Below are positions 44,785 through 57,829 of a stretch of 64,000 nt of DNA, one piece after another. The stretch comes from Porpolomopsis calyptriformis (Eukaryota; Basidiomycota; Agaricomycetes; Agaricales; Hygrophoraceae). Within the stretch, counting starts at the first letter, position 1. Each line of letters opens with the position of its first letter. The DNA lies in assembly GCA_951640195.1 (NCBI GenBank), contig OX621170.1:248001-312000 (forward strand), read 5' to 3'. Both the position numbers and the translations under genes were made by a program. The notes under the pieces are model-generated. The model was not told where the DNA came from. It did no database searches and saw only the letters and a program-made list of their open reading frames with translations.

Positions 44785-45517
44785 CTATGGACCTTGACCT
44801 CTAGTAAATCGTTCCTGATCCTCCCGTCCATCCCGGCGGGACGCCAAGATCAAACCACCGATAATCCCAAAGACCGAGATACCGATCATAAACAAGCCGG
44901 GGACCCATTGGCGGGCCCAGAAGGAGATGGTCCCCGCCAGGGCAACGATAAAAAAGAAGGGTATTATAAACCCACTCCACACCACGGCTTTGGTCCCAGA
45001 TCTGCAAATAGGTGGTCTAGTATTGATTTTTTGGGTGAATGACGGCCTCATACGCACCCTATGGTATGTATGGACCTCCCGATTGCCCCAGGCGATTCTT
45101 TCACGAACGATCCGACCATGGCCCCAGTAGGCCGTACGCGGTCACAAATTCGCACCCTGAGTTAACAATGGCTTTGTCGGAAGTGCGAACGCGGGTAATG
45201 TGTATGGGCACATACCGGGTGATGCAGACAAATTGCCCGACTGTCAAAGCTGTGCTCTGCAGGACAGACCAAAGAGCCAAAACAGGTCTTCGAGCACGAA
45301 CTTGCCAGCCGCGCGCAGGCTTCGTCCTGACTAAATCGGGTGTCGAGGAAGGGAGTGTGTAATTGTCTTCAGTGCTCTTCGCGCTCGTCGTGACCTCTGC
45401 GGGGCGGGCGCTTGCCAAGTCTGAGTCAAAGAGCGTGGAAGACACGCTTTCCTTGAAACTGCTGGCGTCGATGGAGGTGATGTCGACCTCCCGTGGATGA
45501 ATAACTGGCAGTTCCAT
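44785..45517 (-). CDS. Small predicted membrane protein, tandem copy 1
   Basis: From ATG 45517 (MELPVIHPREVDITSIDASS) a Ser/Thr-rich N-terminal half leads to ALWSVLQSTALTVGQFVCIT. An intron with GTATGT (about 45220) follows. The 3' part encodes two strongly hydrophobic helices, WSGFIIPFFFIVALAGTISF and PGLFMIGISVFGIIGGLIL (44845-44970), then a charged tail ending at 44785. The exact central splice was not resolved. No known family. A diverged copy lies directly upstream (46000-46705), so this is a local tandem duplication. Confidence 0.5.
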
Positions 45518-45999
45518 GATTACTTATTGAATCTTCTTGTGCTCGATGACCTGGATGCTGCCGATAAGGAGCATTGCTGCGTGTTCGGACCCTGTTGAAG
45601 TTATAAGTACAACTGTCATGATCATAAAAGGAAATTGTCCTTTACTAATAGTAAGACGCTGTGTTTCCTCAGCGTCGAAATGGCTATGACTTCTCACCCA
45701 TTTTTAGTACCACTACCTCGCTTGCGCCAGCCAGCCCATCTCCCCTTTATGTGGTTCTGCTTCTAGAAAACCAGGGCTGTTGGTTTGCCTTACGGTACCA
45801 TTGAAGCCTGTTACTTGCGATTGATAAAGTATCCATCCCTATAATACATTGGATTATTCGAAAGATCGAAAGAGATACAACTCAACGATTTGGCAAAAGA
45901 CCATGACCATGCTCACGAAACAAAACATAATCAGCTGATATGATTGCCAAAGCCCCCATTTGACGTAGTGAAGAACTGCTTCACATTGCCCCCGGATCC
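45518..45999. other. Spacer between the two tandem copies
   Basis: 480 bases with no open frame of note, containing the promoter of copy 1 and the 3' region of copy 2. Confidence 0.4.
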
Positions 46000-46705
46000 C
46001 CGCCCAATATCAGGTGGTAAGTTGAAGAGACATGGCCGGTTTGGGCCCATTCAAAAGCAATGACTATCCCACAGAACGAGATGGCCGCCAGGCCAAACCC
46101 TATGGCGACCATCGCTCCCAGAGCAACGATAATCAAAAATGGGTATTGTAAACACACCCCACACTACAGATTTGGCCGCGGATCTACAATACACGGTTTA
46201 GAATTGACTTTTGCGTGAAAAATGGTACATTCGCACCTCATGGGACATATCATCCCAGGTGCATCCCTAAGAAACAATCCAATTGAAGTTCCAGCAGATC
46301 GTATGCGGTGATAAATTCTCACTGAGTCGCAGGGTAATAGCTTTGTCAGTAATGCGAACATGGATGATGTAACTGTATCGACACATACCTAGCGATGCAG
46401 ACAAATCGCCAGACTGTCAAAGCTGCACTCTGCAAAACGAACCAAAACGTCTTCCTACACGTCGGGCCAGTGCACGAATTTGACAGCTGCATGGCGGACG
46501 CGGAGGCTTCGTCTTAATCAAGTCAGATGTCGAAGAAGGGAGCATGTAATGATCTTCGGAGCTCTTTGCGCTCGTCTCGACCTTCGTGAAGCAGGTGCTT
46601 GCCGAATCAAAGAGCATGGATGAGAAGTTTTCCTTGTAACTGCTGGCAGCAGCGGAGGTGATGTCGCCCTCCCGTGGATGAATAACTGGCGAGAGGGCAG
46701 CGCCA
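46000..46705 (-). pseudogene. Small predicted membrane protein, tandem copy 2 (diverged)
   Basis: Parallels copy 1 piece by piece: VIHPREGDITSAAASSYKE near 46640-46690, TSAKSSEDHYMLPSSTSDL near 46510-46580, then KTKPP. The frame changes in the region corresponding to copy 1's first hydrophobic end. The 3' part again encodes a hydrophobic segment (FLIIVALGAMVAIGFGLAA near 46080-46140). The initiating methionine corresponds to MALPSRQL, which is out of frame with VIHPREG, so the copy looks frameshifted. Function unknown. Confidence 0.45.
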
Positions 46706-46709
46706 TGAT

Positions 46710-47640
46710 CGCTTATTGGATCTTCTTGTCCTTGATGACTGGGATACTGCCAGGAAGCACTATCACGCAGAGAGGCACGAGCAGAGTCTTAGAGTACAAT
46801 CTTTATATGAGCGATGGGGTAGATGCACATGATAGGTCACACTTACCTCTTACCCCATTGCTCGCACCATTCTCACTCGCATTTCACCCACCTCCACTCT
46901 TTCATAGCCTCTTCACCACCAAACACCCTCCCTCTAACCACCCCTTCTACGTCCAGATTCACCAGACCTTCCAAAGACCTGCGATATGAGGCTATCCCAA
47001 CCCTTCAATCGCAGCTCATCTCGAATCCCCATAGGCCTAGGTGTCCATCTGGACCGAGTATTTTGCCTGGCTACCTTTCTCAATGTATCAGCCACAAAGC
47101 AACTGTGCAAAGACTTTAGTTGTTGCATCCGGTCAAGTATTGGTTGAAACACAAAAAGCTTTCCGACGTATGCACCTGCATTTAAGAGTTGACCGCATAC
47201 CAAACTGCTTATTCCCTTCACCATGATGAAACGACGTTCACGAATGGAGCTGTGCAATGAATACTTGAAAGTGGCCTAACGTAAAGGTGAGTATTTTGAA
47301 TTGCAATTCCAACCATTCCCTCATCATCATGTCTTCACGGCAATATCACCGCCACCCCCCCCAATTGGATCAGCAATTGGGGGTGGCACCGATATAGCCC
47401 TGGGGTTGATCAGCCTGATAAACATCAAGATTGCTGATCCAATTGGGGTCTAGATACCTTGGATGTTGCCGAAGTCTTCATTGTAGAAAATAACCATCTT
47501 CTACATCGATCACTTTGGCATCATCGCTGGGGATAATATAGCCACGAGGAAGGGACAATTCTATGATTGGCCACTTGAGGGCTACGTTGCATACTATATA
47601 TACTAGACGGCTAGCTCTGGTAAACCCACAAATCCGGTTT
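46710..47640. other. Intergenic, no gene recognised
   Basis: No protein-like frame beyond about 100 codons and no RNA gene seen. It contains the inverted repeat annotated at 47359-47448 and pyrimidine-rich runs around 46850-46930. Confidence 0.4.
47359..47448. repeat. Perfect 19-bp inverted repeat with 52-base spacer
   Basis: CCCCAATTGGATCAGCAAT at 47359-47377 pairs with its exact reverse complement at 47430-47448. The left arm also forms a smaller hairpin with CAATTGGGGGTGG just downstream. Could be a MITE remnant or part of a termination/regulatory structure. Confidence 0.7.
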
Positions 47641-47641
47641 T

Positions 47642-50600
47642 TCATCCTTCCTTCTCATCTGGAATATGGGGAGCTCTCATCCTTGCATGCACTGCATCCA
47701 ACTTCTTCTTGATGTCCACCAGTCGCCTTTCCTTCTCCTCCAGTCGTTGCCTCCGTGCAGCTATATCAGGATCCTCGCTGAGTAATTCCTTTTTCCTCTC
47801 TTTCGAAAGGCCCTGTTCAGCCGAGATACTTTTGAACAGTATTTGTTGAAGGTTATTCGCTAACGCTTGGCAGAGCTCGTGCTCTATGGTCAAAGGAATG
47901 TAGTCAATGATTCGCTGGTTGGTAATGTGGCTGTCGTCAATGCAATGTGGTGGAACCAACAGCGTGAAATGAAAATACCCTGTATGCAACCTCAAAATAA
48001 GCTCGCACCTCCGCCATGACAAGCATTTCTTGATCGTATGGAGAAGAGCGGGGGGGAGGTTCACACTGACAAACCGACCGTTTTGAGCTTCGATGCGGTT
48101 CCGGGAAGGGATAGCCTGGATTGTGATGCGTTTGTTGGTATCCGTTCAACCACTTGGTTCTTTCTGACTCGAGGAACTCCTCGTTTCGCGTAAATAAGGG
48201 CATCTTCTCTAACGAGAGAGTCTTCAGCACAGCCAGTCGCGCTCCACCTCTGCAATCATCCACTTCTTTCTTGATCAACGATCTAATCATTATGAGTGTT
48301 GTTAGCGACGGAAGACAGGTATCAAATGGCATCAAATGAAGATCATACTCTATGTGGGCTTGCAATTTCTTGAACCGTCCAAAATGAACCTCAATACAGG
48401 CGTACAGTATATTAGATAGATTAGCGAAGACATCCTCGAAGCATGAGATAGTTGGAGCGTCCCAGAGGGAGATGGACTTGAGGATAAGGAACTTTTTTGC
48501 CTCGAAGGGTATATTGTGAGGAAGTTCCCAAGCGATGGAACTGCAAGCTTGTCAGCAGATGAGTCACCAGTATTACTTGAGTACTTACTCCTTGATAACT
48601 TTGCGGACTTTTGTGAGGTCAAATACTTCGACGGCAACCTCTGGTGGCGGAGATACACACATAGTCTGTTTTGGAATGCACACCGGGGTTGATCTGTGGA
48701 CTTATCAATAGACAACACTGCCAATGGTACTGGAGTAGTTACTCGTTAGGATCCAATGGGTCGTCAAAGAATTCATCATCTGCCAAGACACTACGGCGAC
48801 TATAACTGGCGGGAGATTCAGGGAGAGCGGTGGGATGAACAATCGGCCTGAAATCAGGTGCTGTCTTGTATATCTTCATCTGGTACTGGGAATAGATCTC
48901 TCTGTTCCCCTGGGCTAGGGTTTTCAGACCATTTCCAGTGATAGCTCCTTTTATGGTTTCACAAAACGCAGCAACCCGAGTGAGAATCTCCGTGGCAGGA
49001 TCGGGTGTGAGGAGTATCGGTAAATTTCCCAAGGACTGCCGGCATTTACTCAGAAGTCTGTTGACATCTCGCAGCATCGACGGAAAGCTACTGCTGCATT
49101 AGCAAGAGGAATGTAGCATTTAAAGACAAAACATTGGCTGACTTATCATCGATAAGATCAACGAGAAGTCTTCCGAGGTCTGAGACGAGTGATGGAACGC
49201 CAAACCGACTGCGGTCCTCGATTTCATTCCAAGGTGGGGATGTATCAAACCATTCACTGACGAGTCGATGAAAGTCGCTGTGTGAGGTGTTCTGCCGTCG
49301 TTCCTCATCATCAGGAAGGCGAACACAATAGTAGCCAAGCTTCAATCTGTGCTCTTCCACTCGGCCTTGAAAAATATCTTTCCACCTCTGTCTAGCAGTG
49401 GTTGCGCCTTCCGATAAGGTATCAGGCTTGGTCAGGACACCTAGTGTAAAACATGTTATCAATTTCTGGGGTATGCAATCACATGTTACCCCACCGATTG
49501 TACGTTTACCCTCTGGATCCGCTTCCCTGGCTAACCGCACTGCCTGCTGATTCTCCATATCATCTATTGAAAGAGGGATAAATCATTCTGCATCAGCTAA
49601 GAGATCACTGAGGAAACCGACCGCTGATTGGGATAGCGATTAATATAAGCGTCTTTTCGGAAGCTGGCGGCAGTGGGGAAGATTCAGCGTGATAGAAGTG
49701 GATGGAACAAGATATTACATACCAATGTAGGATTCCACTAATTGTTTCACCATAGCGATGGCTTCTGGACTCTGATTTTGGATTAAGCCTCGATGATACG
49801 AGGCACGTCAGATATTATTAGAATTCACAAAGCGAGTTCAATCACCTGGTAGATCAACAAAGGATAGCTCTGTGGCATTGGGATCCTTGATGTCGACGCA
49901 AATAACGTTGTTGGAAAACATATCTGCTCTTGTTCCATCTCGTAGTTCTTGAGCCGTTTTGTTGAAGAAATTTGAGCATGGAATGCGAGGACTGTTCAGA
50001 ATCGCTGCCTGGGCCCTTCGTAACCAAATCTCGACCTCGCTCTTGTTAGTGATAGCGGGACCAAAGCTCTGTCGTTTGGGAGAGAGAAGTTCATTGCCAG
50101 CACCGTCATTGTAAAAACGAAGAGAAATAGTGCAAGACCATGACTGTGCGGAACTACTCATGGAGCATTCCATTGGACACCTATGAATACAGGGTCAATC
50201 ATGGTTCGACAAGTGGTAAGAATAAATGTCAACCGGGTGCAGGTCCCTATCGAAAAGCTAGGAATTCAATTGACAGGTGGTTCTTGGTGCTATGAAACGC
50301 ACCGGCATCTCTGGGAACGCTTATCTACTGAGAATGAATCAAATGATTTCAACGTCTTCAGAATGATCGACGTACCCCGCTGACGGCTTCAACCAACGAG
50401 CTCTTCCCAGCTGATAGACAAAGCGTGAAGTAATGTACAAACAATGGTGAGTGGTGTACACACTAGATTGTCCGCCGATAACCACGATACGGGGCAAATC
50501 CACCAACGTTTCAGCCCTGAATACAATGGTAAGACATCGAAGGCAGAGGTGGACCACAATGGCTTACCCCATTTCACGAAGAGCTTCATGGAGCTCCATG

Positions 50601-50755
50601 AGTTCTCTGCATCTGCGTGCGTAGTCAGTGGAGGCGATGCCAGTATCATTTCCTTTGTCATCTAAACTAGCAGAATCAGAGTCGGGTGGAGAGGGGTCGC
50701 CTGGTGCCCCCTTAGTTGAAGTGCGTCTTCCATTGGATTTGAACTTTGAAAACAT
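47642..50755 (-). CDS. Dynamin-family GTPase
   Basis: Large multi-exon GTPase that would oligomerise on membranes. N-terminus MFSKFKSNGRRTS (50755). The P-loop VVIGGQS-GKSSLVEAVSG (50390-50500) is split by a phase-1 intron. VPRDAGAF and the switch region follow (TRCPMECSM), then the G3 motif FVDLPG (~49840-49860) and GLIQNQSPEAIAMVKQLVE. G4 TKPD appears in VLTKPDTLSEGAT (~49405-49445). The middle domain contains LGYYCVRLPDDEER and DVNRLLSKCRQSLGNLP. The C-terminal GTPase effector domain (ITNQRIIDYIPLTIEHEL, 47830-47930) ends in a charged helix at 47642. At least ten introns. It resembles the fungal dynamin-like/Mx-type proteins common in Agaricomycetes rather than Vps1 or Dnm1. Apparently intact. 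Confidence 0.9.
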
Positions 50756-51345
50756 GGCCGGAATGGTGGTAGGTTATGGGATGGACTGCAGCTTTCCCGT
50801 AGAGCTATATACCCCCCCTCATCGCTGCGGACAATGAGGCCAAAATGAGGCTGACATCGAGACCGAGAAATTACTTGAAGCACCCATATGATCCCGGTAA
50901 TGAGGTATACAGAAGAATCCATGTCTTGCTATAGGTTGATAATATCCGCATGCATTCCGTTCCAAAACTATGATGTGAGAATTGCCCCATGGAATCTGTC
51001 TGAGAGGATCAATAAGTCGCCAGGGGATTCACCATCCACGCGCAATGCTTGGCCAGCGAGGCAGTCGACAACTAACAGATCGATCGTAGCGTCGATAAAC
51101 TTCTAGGGCCCACAGAACGTTGAGAAGGGAAGGACAAACACCTGTCGAAGGAAAAGAATAGATAGTACTCATACATTGGAATGATAGAAATCGTGACCTC
51201 CTTGTAGCAGTTGCAAGATTGCCGAATTTGAGGTTGAGTCCTTGGAAGGATGGCACGGTCTTGCGTGAGGTCGAACAATCACAACAAAGATTGGATTTGG
51301 CGTTCAACTTTGTTCAGTACAGATGATATACCGCGAGGCTATTTA
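50756..51345. other. Spacer between the dynamin gene and SDH4
   Basis: About 590 bases. Minus-strand open frames (for example 51029-51307, with FQGLNLKFGNLATATRR) show no known domain; they may be transcribed 3' sequence or a decayed exon. Nothing else was recognised. Confidence 0.35.
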
Positions 51346-51909
51346 TTATGCTGTCCACACTTTCATGATCAGTTCCGTCAAGCCTAGCAGAAGGGACACG
51401 AGTAAGAAGGAGCAATATTGATTGGAAGACGGTGTTGTGTGAGTAACGCACCGATATCATTCGTACTGAACCGATACACCCCCACGAGGACACCACAAGT
51501 CGCCGCCCTGAGTGTCCAGGTCGAGACTGGGCCGATGATGAGAAATTTACGTTTGTGGATGTAATCAACAAGGATAGCGTCAAACTGCGGGCAACAAGTA
51601 TAGGTGAAGATGCTTTCCAGACAATGCGGTCATCGCACACACCCATATGACTATGCATTACGAGGCTGATTCCAAGAAGTGCATCAAGTACTGGGTAATG
51701 GCTGCCACTGGTCACGAACGCGGCGGCGGTTAACGGAACGAGCCCCACTGAAAGGAGGAGTTCGAACGCCCAATGGTAGGCGCCCTGAGATTTTGAGGGG
51801 GCGGGAAAAGTTGTTGGGATTCCCTCGTAAACAGCTTTGAGATAAACGAGGTTCGGGCGAGTGAAGTCACGTATTGAGCCCCATAGAAATTAATTACTGC
51901 AGATGCCAT
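51346..51909 (-). CDS. SDH4: Succinate dehydrogenase membrane anchor subunit (CybS/SdhD)
   Basis: Small haem/ubiquinone-anchoring subunit of mitochondrial complex II. The conserved core is readable: GAYHWAFELLLSVGLVPLTA, FVTSGSHYPVLDALLGISL, VMHSHMG (haem His region, ~51643-51665), an intron, FDAILVDYIHKRKFLIIGP, TLRAATCGVLVGVYRFSTND, an intron, then GLTELIMKVWTA and TAA at 51346-51348. Upstream KAVYEGIPTTFPAPSKSQ matches the matrix-side segment. The mitochondrial presequence exon is not certain: an ATG at 51909 (MASAVINFYG) opens a presequence-like stretch in a different frame, so one junction is missing from my model. Confidence 0.9.
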
Positions 51910-51991
51910 ATTGGCACCTGTCCTGCGTTGAGAGTGTGAGTATTGAACGAGTTCTTTTTATGTATTTTGCTTACAGCCATTTGCACATAGC

Positions 51992-52506
51992 TTGACCATC
52001 CTCCTTCACTTCGGCGGTGTACTGTTTGACGTCCTCGATTATCGCTACTTTGAATTGGCACTCAGCCATATACTTCTAGACGATCCGGCACTGGAAGTGC
52101 GTCGTCAGAAGGCTTTGCGGCGCAGTCTCGACATTGACATCACTCCTTTACGGACCGGGGAGTTCGTGGACGCTGAGCTATCGACCATTGAGCCAGGTGT
52201 CTTCTACATACCGGAAACATCCAACCAGGCGGCGCTTGACTCATTCATCTTGTGAACTGATTGTCATCTGGAAGATATAGAGACGACAAACGTCTCTATA
52301 TCTTCCAGATGACAATCAGTTCGAGCCACAACATTAATCAAAAGCTTGGCCCCTTTTTCGCTCGGCGTTCCGCTCCCCACATGTCAAAATGGCGTTTTGT
52401 GTTCATCATCCCGCCTCATCTGACATTTATTTGCCTGCAATCAAAGGACAGAGACTTGCGTAAGCTACCCTTGTACTCAGTGGTTGATCCTAGTAAGCTG
52501 AAATGA
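51992..52506 (+). pseudogene. Broken Crinkler/RHS-type C-terminal fragment
   Basis: Only the C-terminal region survives. A leading part (FGGVLFDVLDYRYFELAL, PGVFYIPETSNQAALDSF) ends at a TGA at 52253-52255. Beyond a hairpin the frame resumes with LYIFQMTISSSHNINQK, and the fragment ends SVVDPSKLK at 52506. The FQxT motif matches the LFQIT motif of the intact gene at 33434-35821, so this is a remnant of another member of that family. The header and NTPase parts are absent; upstream DNA is occupied by SDH4. Broken, with no functional product expected. Confidence 0.75.
52255..52321. repeat. Perfect 31-bp hairpin (5-base loop) inside the CRN/RHS fragment
   Basis: Bases 52255-52285 are the exact reverse complement of 52291-52321, with loop ACAAA. 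The right arm is the coding sequence of the FQxT motif; the left arm is its inverted copy and contributes the stop codon (TGAACTGA). The arms are identical over all 31 bases, so the event is recent. Confidence 0.9.
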
Positions 52507-52542
52507 GCGGAGTGATCCCCACTTTTCATTCATAATATGTAT

Positions 52543-52700
52543 TTACGCACGAAATTGATTTTTCAGCTCCGTTTTGTCTCGCGGACTTTCACCCATCCAG
52601 TGTTGAATCAAAAAAGTTCTGTCATTAGATCCAGACACGACACGTATACCATCAGGGAAGAATGTGAGCGATCGTACCAGTTAGAATGTCATTTAAATTG
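52543..52700 (-). pseudogene. WD40-repeat fragment
   Basis: A single recognisable repeat piece on the minus strand: VRSLTFFPDGIRVVSGSND followed by RTFLIQHWMGES, ending at TAA 52543-52545. More distant WD-like traces may continue to about 52860 (TWELGSCNSGQLLANHS). Probably the 3' end of a decayed WD40 gene, such as the NACHT-WD40 genes abundant in mushrooms. No complete gene is present. Confidence 0.5.
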
Positions 52701-52976
52701 CCGGAGGGTTGGAAAACAAGAAACATGGAAAGGCATCACTGGTAATTGGGGAATGGTTGGCTAACAACTGCCCGCTGTTGCAACTCCCGAGCTCCCATGT
52801 GCATCCTTGTGGAACATCAAGCACTGTTGCTCCTGTATTTCAAGGTGGGTTACTAGGCTAGAGTGAATGGGTGGAAACAGGGCAACAAGGACTAAGGAAA
52901 TGACAAGGCGAGGAAGGTAAGCAGACTGAAGAGATTATGATTCAACGATGAGCGTACCAATGAACTCCAAACATAT

Positions 52977-53387
52977 TCAAAGGTCTGAGGGATCTTCCTT
53001 GAGCTTTGATCCGATGACTTGGAATCCTTTCGAGGGTTTTCTCTCTCGTCTCTGTTCCTCTTTTGTTCTCACAGCTTCCTGCGGAACGTTTTCCACCTCG
53101 ACTAGCTCCTTCACCTTCAATATCTTTCCTGCAACCTCTGGAGTGTGCACGTGATATACAGTTTGCATGCGTCTATGGATTCCTAACGAGAGAAGTGTCC
53201 CTTTGATCTTTTTGCCCAGTGAAATCGCCGACCGCCTCAGTGTGATTTTGAAATGCGTGTTTTTTGGCGCATCGTCGAGAGGAGCAGGTTTCAAAAGCGG
53301 TCTAGTGGTTGTAATGAGACGTGCAGGGTGCGGCGAAAAATACGGCCGAAGACGGATACATTGTTTGGCGGTAGCCATTGAAGCCAT
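52977..53387 (-). CDS. MRPL33: Mitochondrial large-subunit ribosomal protein uL30m
   Basis: A mitochondrial presequence (MASMATAKQCIRLRPYF, rich in Arg/Ala) precedes the L30 fold: FKITLRRSAISLGKKIKGTL, SLGIHRRMQTVYHVHTPEV, AGKILKVKELVEVENV. The basic C-terminal tail ends at 52977. Single exon. Start chosen at 53387 (MASMATAK); an in-frame upstream ATG at 53429 (MFGKSHKTK) is possible but less presequence-like. Faces PPE1 head-to-head with about 75 bases between the preferred starts. Confidence 0.9.
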   Translation of the reverse strand: MASMATAKQCIRLRPYFSPHPARLITTTRPLLKPAPLDDAPKNTHFKITLRRSAISLGKKIKGTLLSLGIHRRMQTVYHVHTPEVAGKILKVKELVEVENVPQEAVRTKEEQRRERKPSKGFQVIGSKLKEDPSDL

Positions 53388-53461
53388 TGAAGACAGACGT
53401 TGTTTGGTTTTGTGGCTTTTGCCAAACATCCTCCGTCCAGAGGGTGTTGGAACCTCCCGTC

Positions 53462-54986
53462 ATGGTAACTGACATGCACCGTTCAGCTATTAGTGCTCGC
53501 CTAGCCAAGCTCCCACACCTCCCGATCAACGAAGAAGAGTACGGTGGCGAGGCTGCAGACTCTTTAGGCTCTCTACCAGGCGGTATGGGACCTCCTGCCA
53601 TGCAAGTTTCATTCACTATCTGGCGGCGCTATGACAAGTTCTCATTTCAGATGTGAAGGCCTGGAATACACCCCCGCGTCCAATCAAAGCGGGGCCCGAA
53701 CCCTGCATATAGCCCGATTTCTGCATCCTCTTTCTTTGCCCATGCTCTGCAAGTCGCCCTCCCCGCCTCTCAACTAGATGTGCGCGTCTACTACACCCCG
53801 CCCAGGTATGCGGATGGGACTGTCATGGTTTGCCATCACGGAGCAGGATACTCAGGCCTTAGTTTTGCGTGCTTTGCGAGGGAGGTGACTGACATGACCA
53901 AAGGAGAGTGTGGAGTCTTGGCATTCGATGCGAGGTGTCACGGTATGATCATATAATCTTGAGGAACACGACAAAGTAGATAATACGTTTCATAGGCAAG
54001 ACAACGTTGTCTGAAATGGAGGCCAACGGAGACTTGTCCATTGATGTCCTTACCATCGATTTTGTAAGCCTCCTCCAAGTTCTCTTCCCGGATCCCAAGT
54101 CGGCGCCTACATTCCTAGTGAGTCCTGAATGCATTCCTCCGATGACCCGTTTGTTCAACCATTGCGCAAGCTGATCGGACATAGTATGGGTGGATCGGTA
54201 GTCGTTCGCTCCTGCCCTTTGCTACAAGAACGCAATTACCGAGTCGCTGGCGTAAGTGTTCTGGATGTCGTAGAAGGTGTTGTACAACCTCTTCAGAACC
54301 GCGTTTGCACCGTGACGTTGTACCTAATAGGCTCCGCTATCGATGCCCTTCCACAAATGCATAGTCTTCTCAACGCCCGACCTGATGGGTTCGACAGCCC
54401 GGAGCATGCCATAGAATGGCAGTAAGTACCCTTACACCACCTCGGTCACCATTTACTCTATCCAAGAGCGTTTTCATAGCGTTACTACGAAAGCAATCCA
54501 GAACCCTAATTCAGCACGTGTATCAGTACCTTCTATTATCAAGCCATCAACATCAAACTCTCCCGCTGCTCCATCCTTTGAATGGCGCATTCCATTACGA
54601 TCTACAGCTCCTTTCTGGTCCAGTATGTTCTGTCATCTTGACTCCTTTATTTGGTACTGAGTCAAGTGCACGTATGGAGGCTGGTTCACGGGCCTTTCAA
54701 CCAGGTTCCTTGCAGCGCGGACCGCTCGTCTGCTTGTCCTGGCTGGGACCGATCGCCTTGACAAGGAACTCATGATTGGCCAGATGCAAGGTAAATTTCA
54801 GCTGGTCGTTGTTCCCGGTGTGGGGCACATGTTACATGAAGTAAGCCATACCCTCCCCTTACTGCTGCTGTTTACTTTTCTGACCGCATTCAGGATAATC
54901 CAACCAAACTTGCGGAAATCCTAATCGAATTCTGGAGACGAAATGAACAAGTGATAGTCGGGATAAAGAAAGTTGGTGACCTTTGA
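53462..54986 (+). CDS. PPE1: Protein phosphatase methylesterase 1
   Basis: Alpha/beta-hydrolase that removes the methyl ester from the C-terminal leucine of the PP2A catalytic subunit. N-terminus [18 protein letters not shown] (53462), then [14 protein letters not shown], the oxyanion region [18 protein letters not shown] (~53827-53880), the nucleophile elbow [14 protein letters not shown] (~54170-54210) with catalytic Ser, [19 protein letters not shown], and the catalytic His in [11 protein letters not shown] (~54813-54895). TGA at 54984-54986. About seven short introns. One exon region (54560-54750) was not spliced exactly. Intact as far as can be seen, and 88 bases from the convergent end of RIX7. 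Confidence 0.9.
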
Positions 54987-55074
54987 TATATTATCAGTGT
55001 ATTCCCCAAGTGAAACCAAGGACCACTGTAGCATACGTATGAATCATATAATACATCTACTCGACACGTCCCAC

Positions 55075-57692
<2,618 letters not shown>

Positions 57693-57829
57693 TTGTCACC
57701 CAACATCCCCGCCAAATGTGAGACGAAAACGCACATGAGGTTCCATCCCCGTCTGCAAATGGTCCGCTACACCGTTGGGTGTATGCGATAGTACTGGAAG
57801 TTCGCGTCGAGTAACCCTAACCCCAAGCT
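57693..57829. promoter_or_regulatory. 137-bp divergent promoter region, RIX7 and SLS1
   Basis: Head-to-head start codons of a cytosolic ribosome-assembly gene and a mitochondrial gene-expression factor. No specific factor site identified. Confidence 0.5.

Noticed and set aside
46823..47119. Plus-strand frame rich in His/Ser/Pro upstream of the dynamin 3' end.
   Set aside because: Arises from pyrimidine-rich sequence; no conserved features and no splice or start support.
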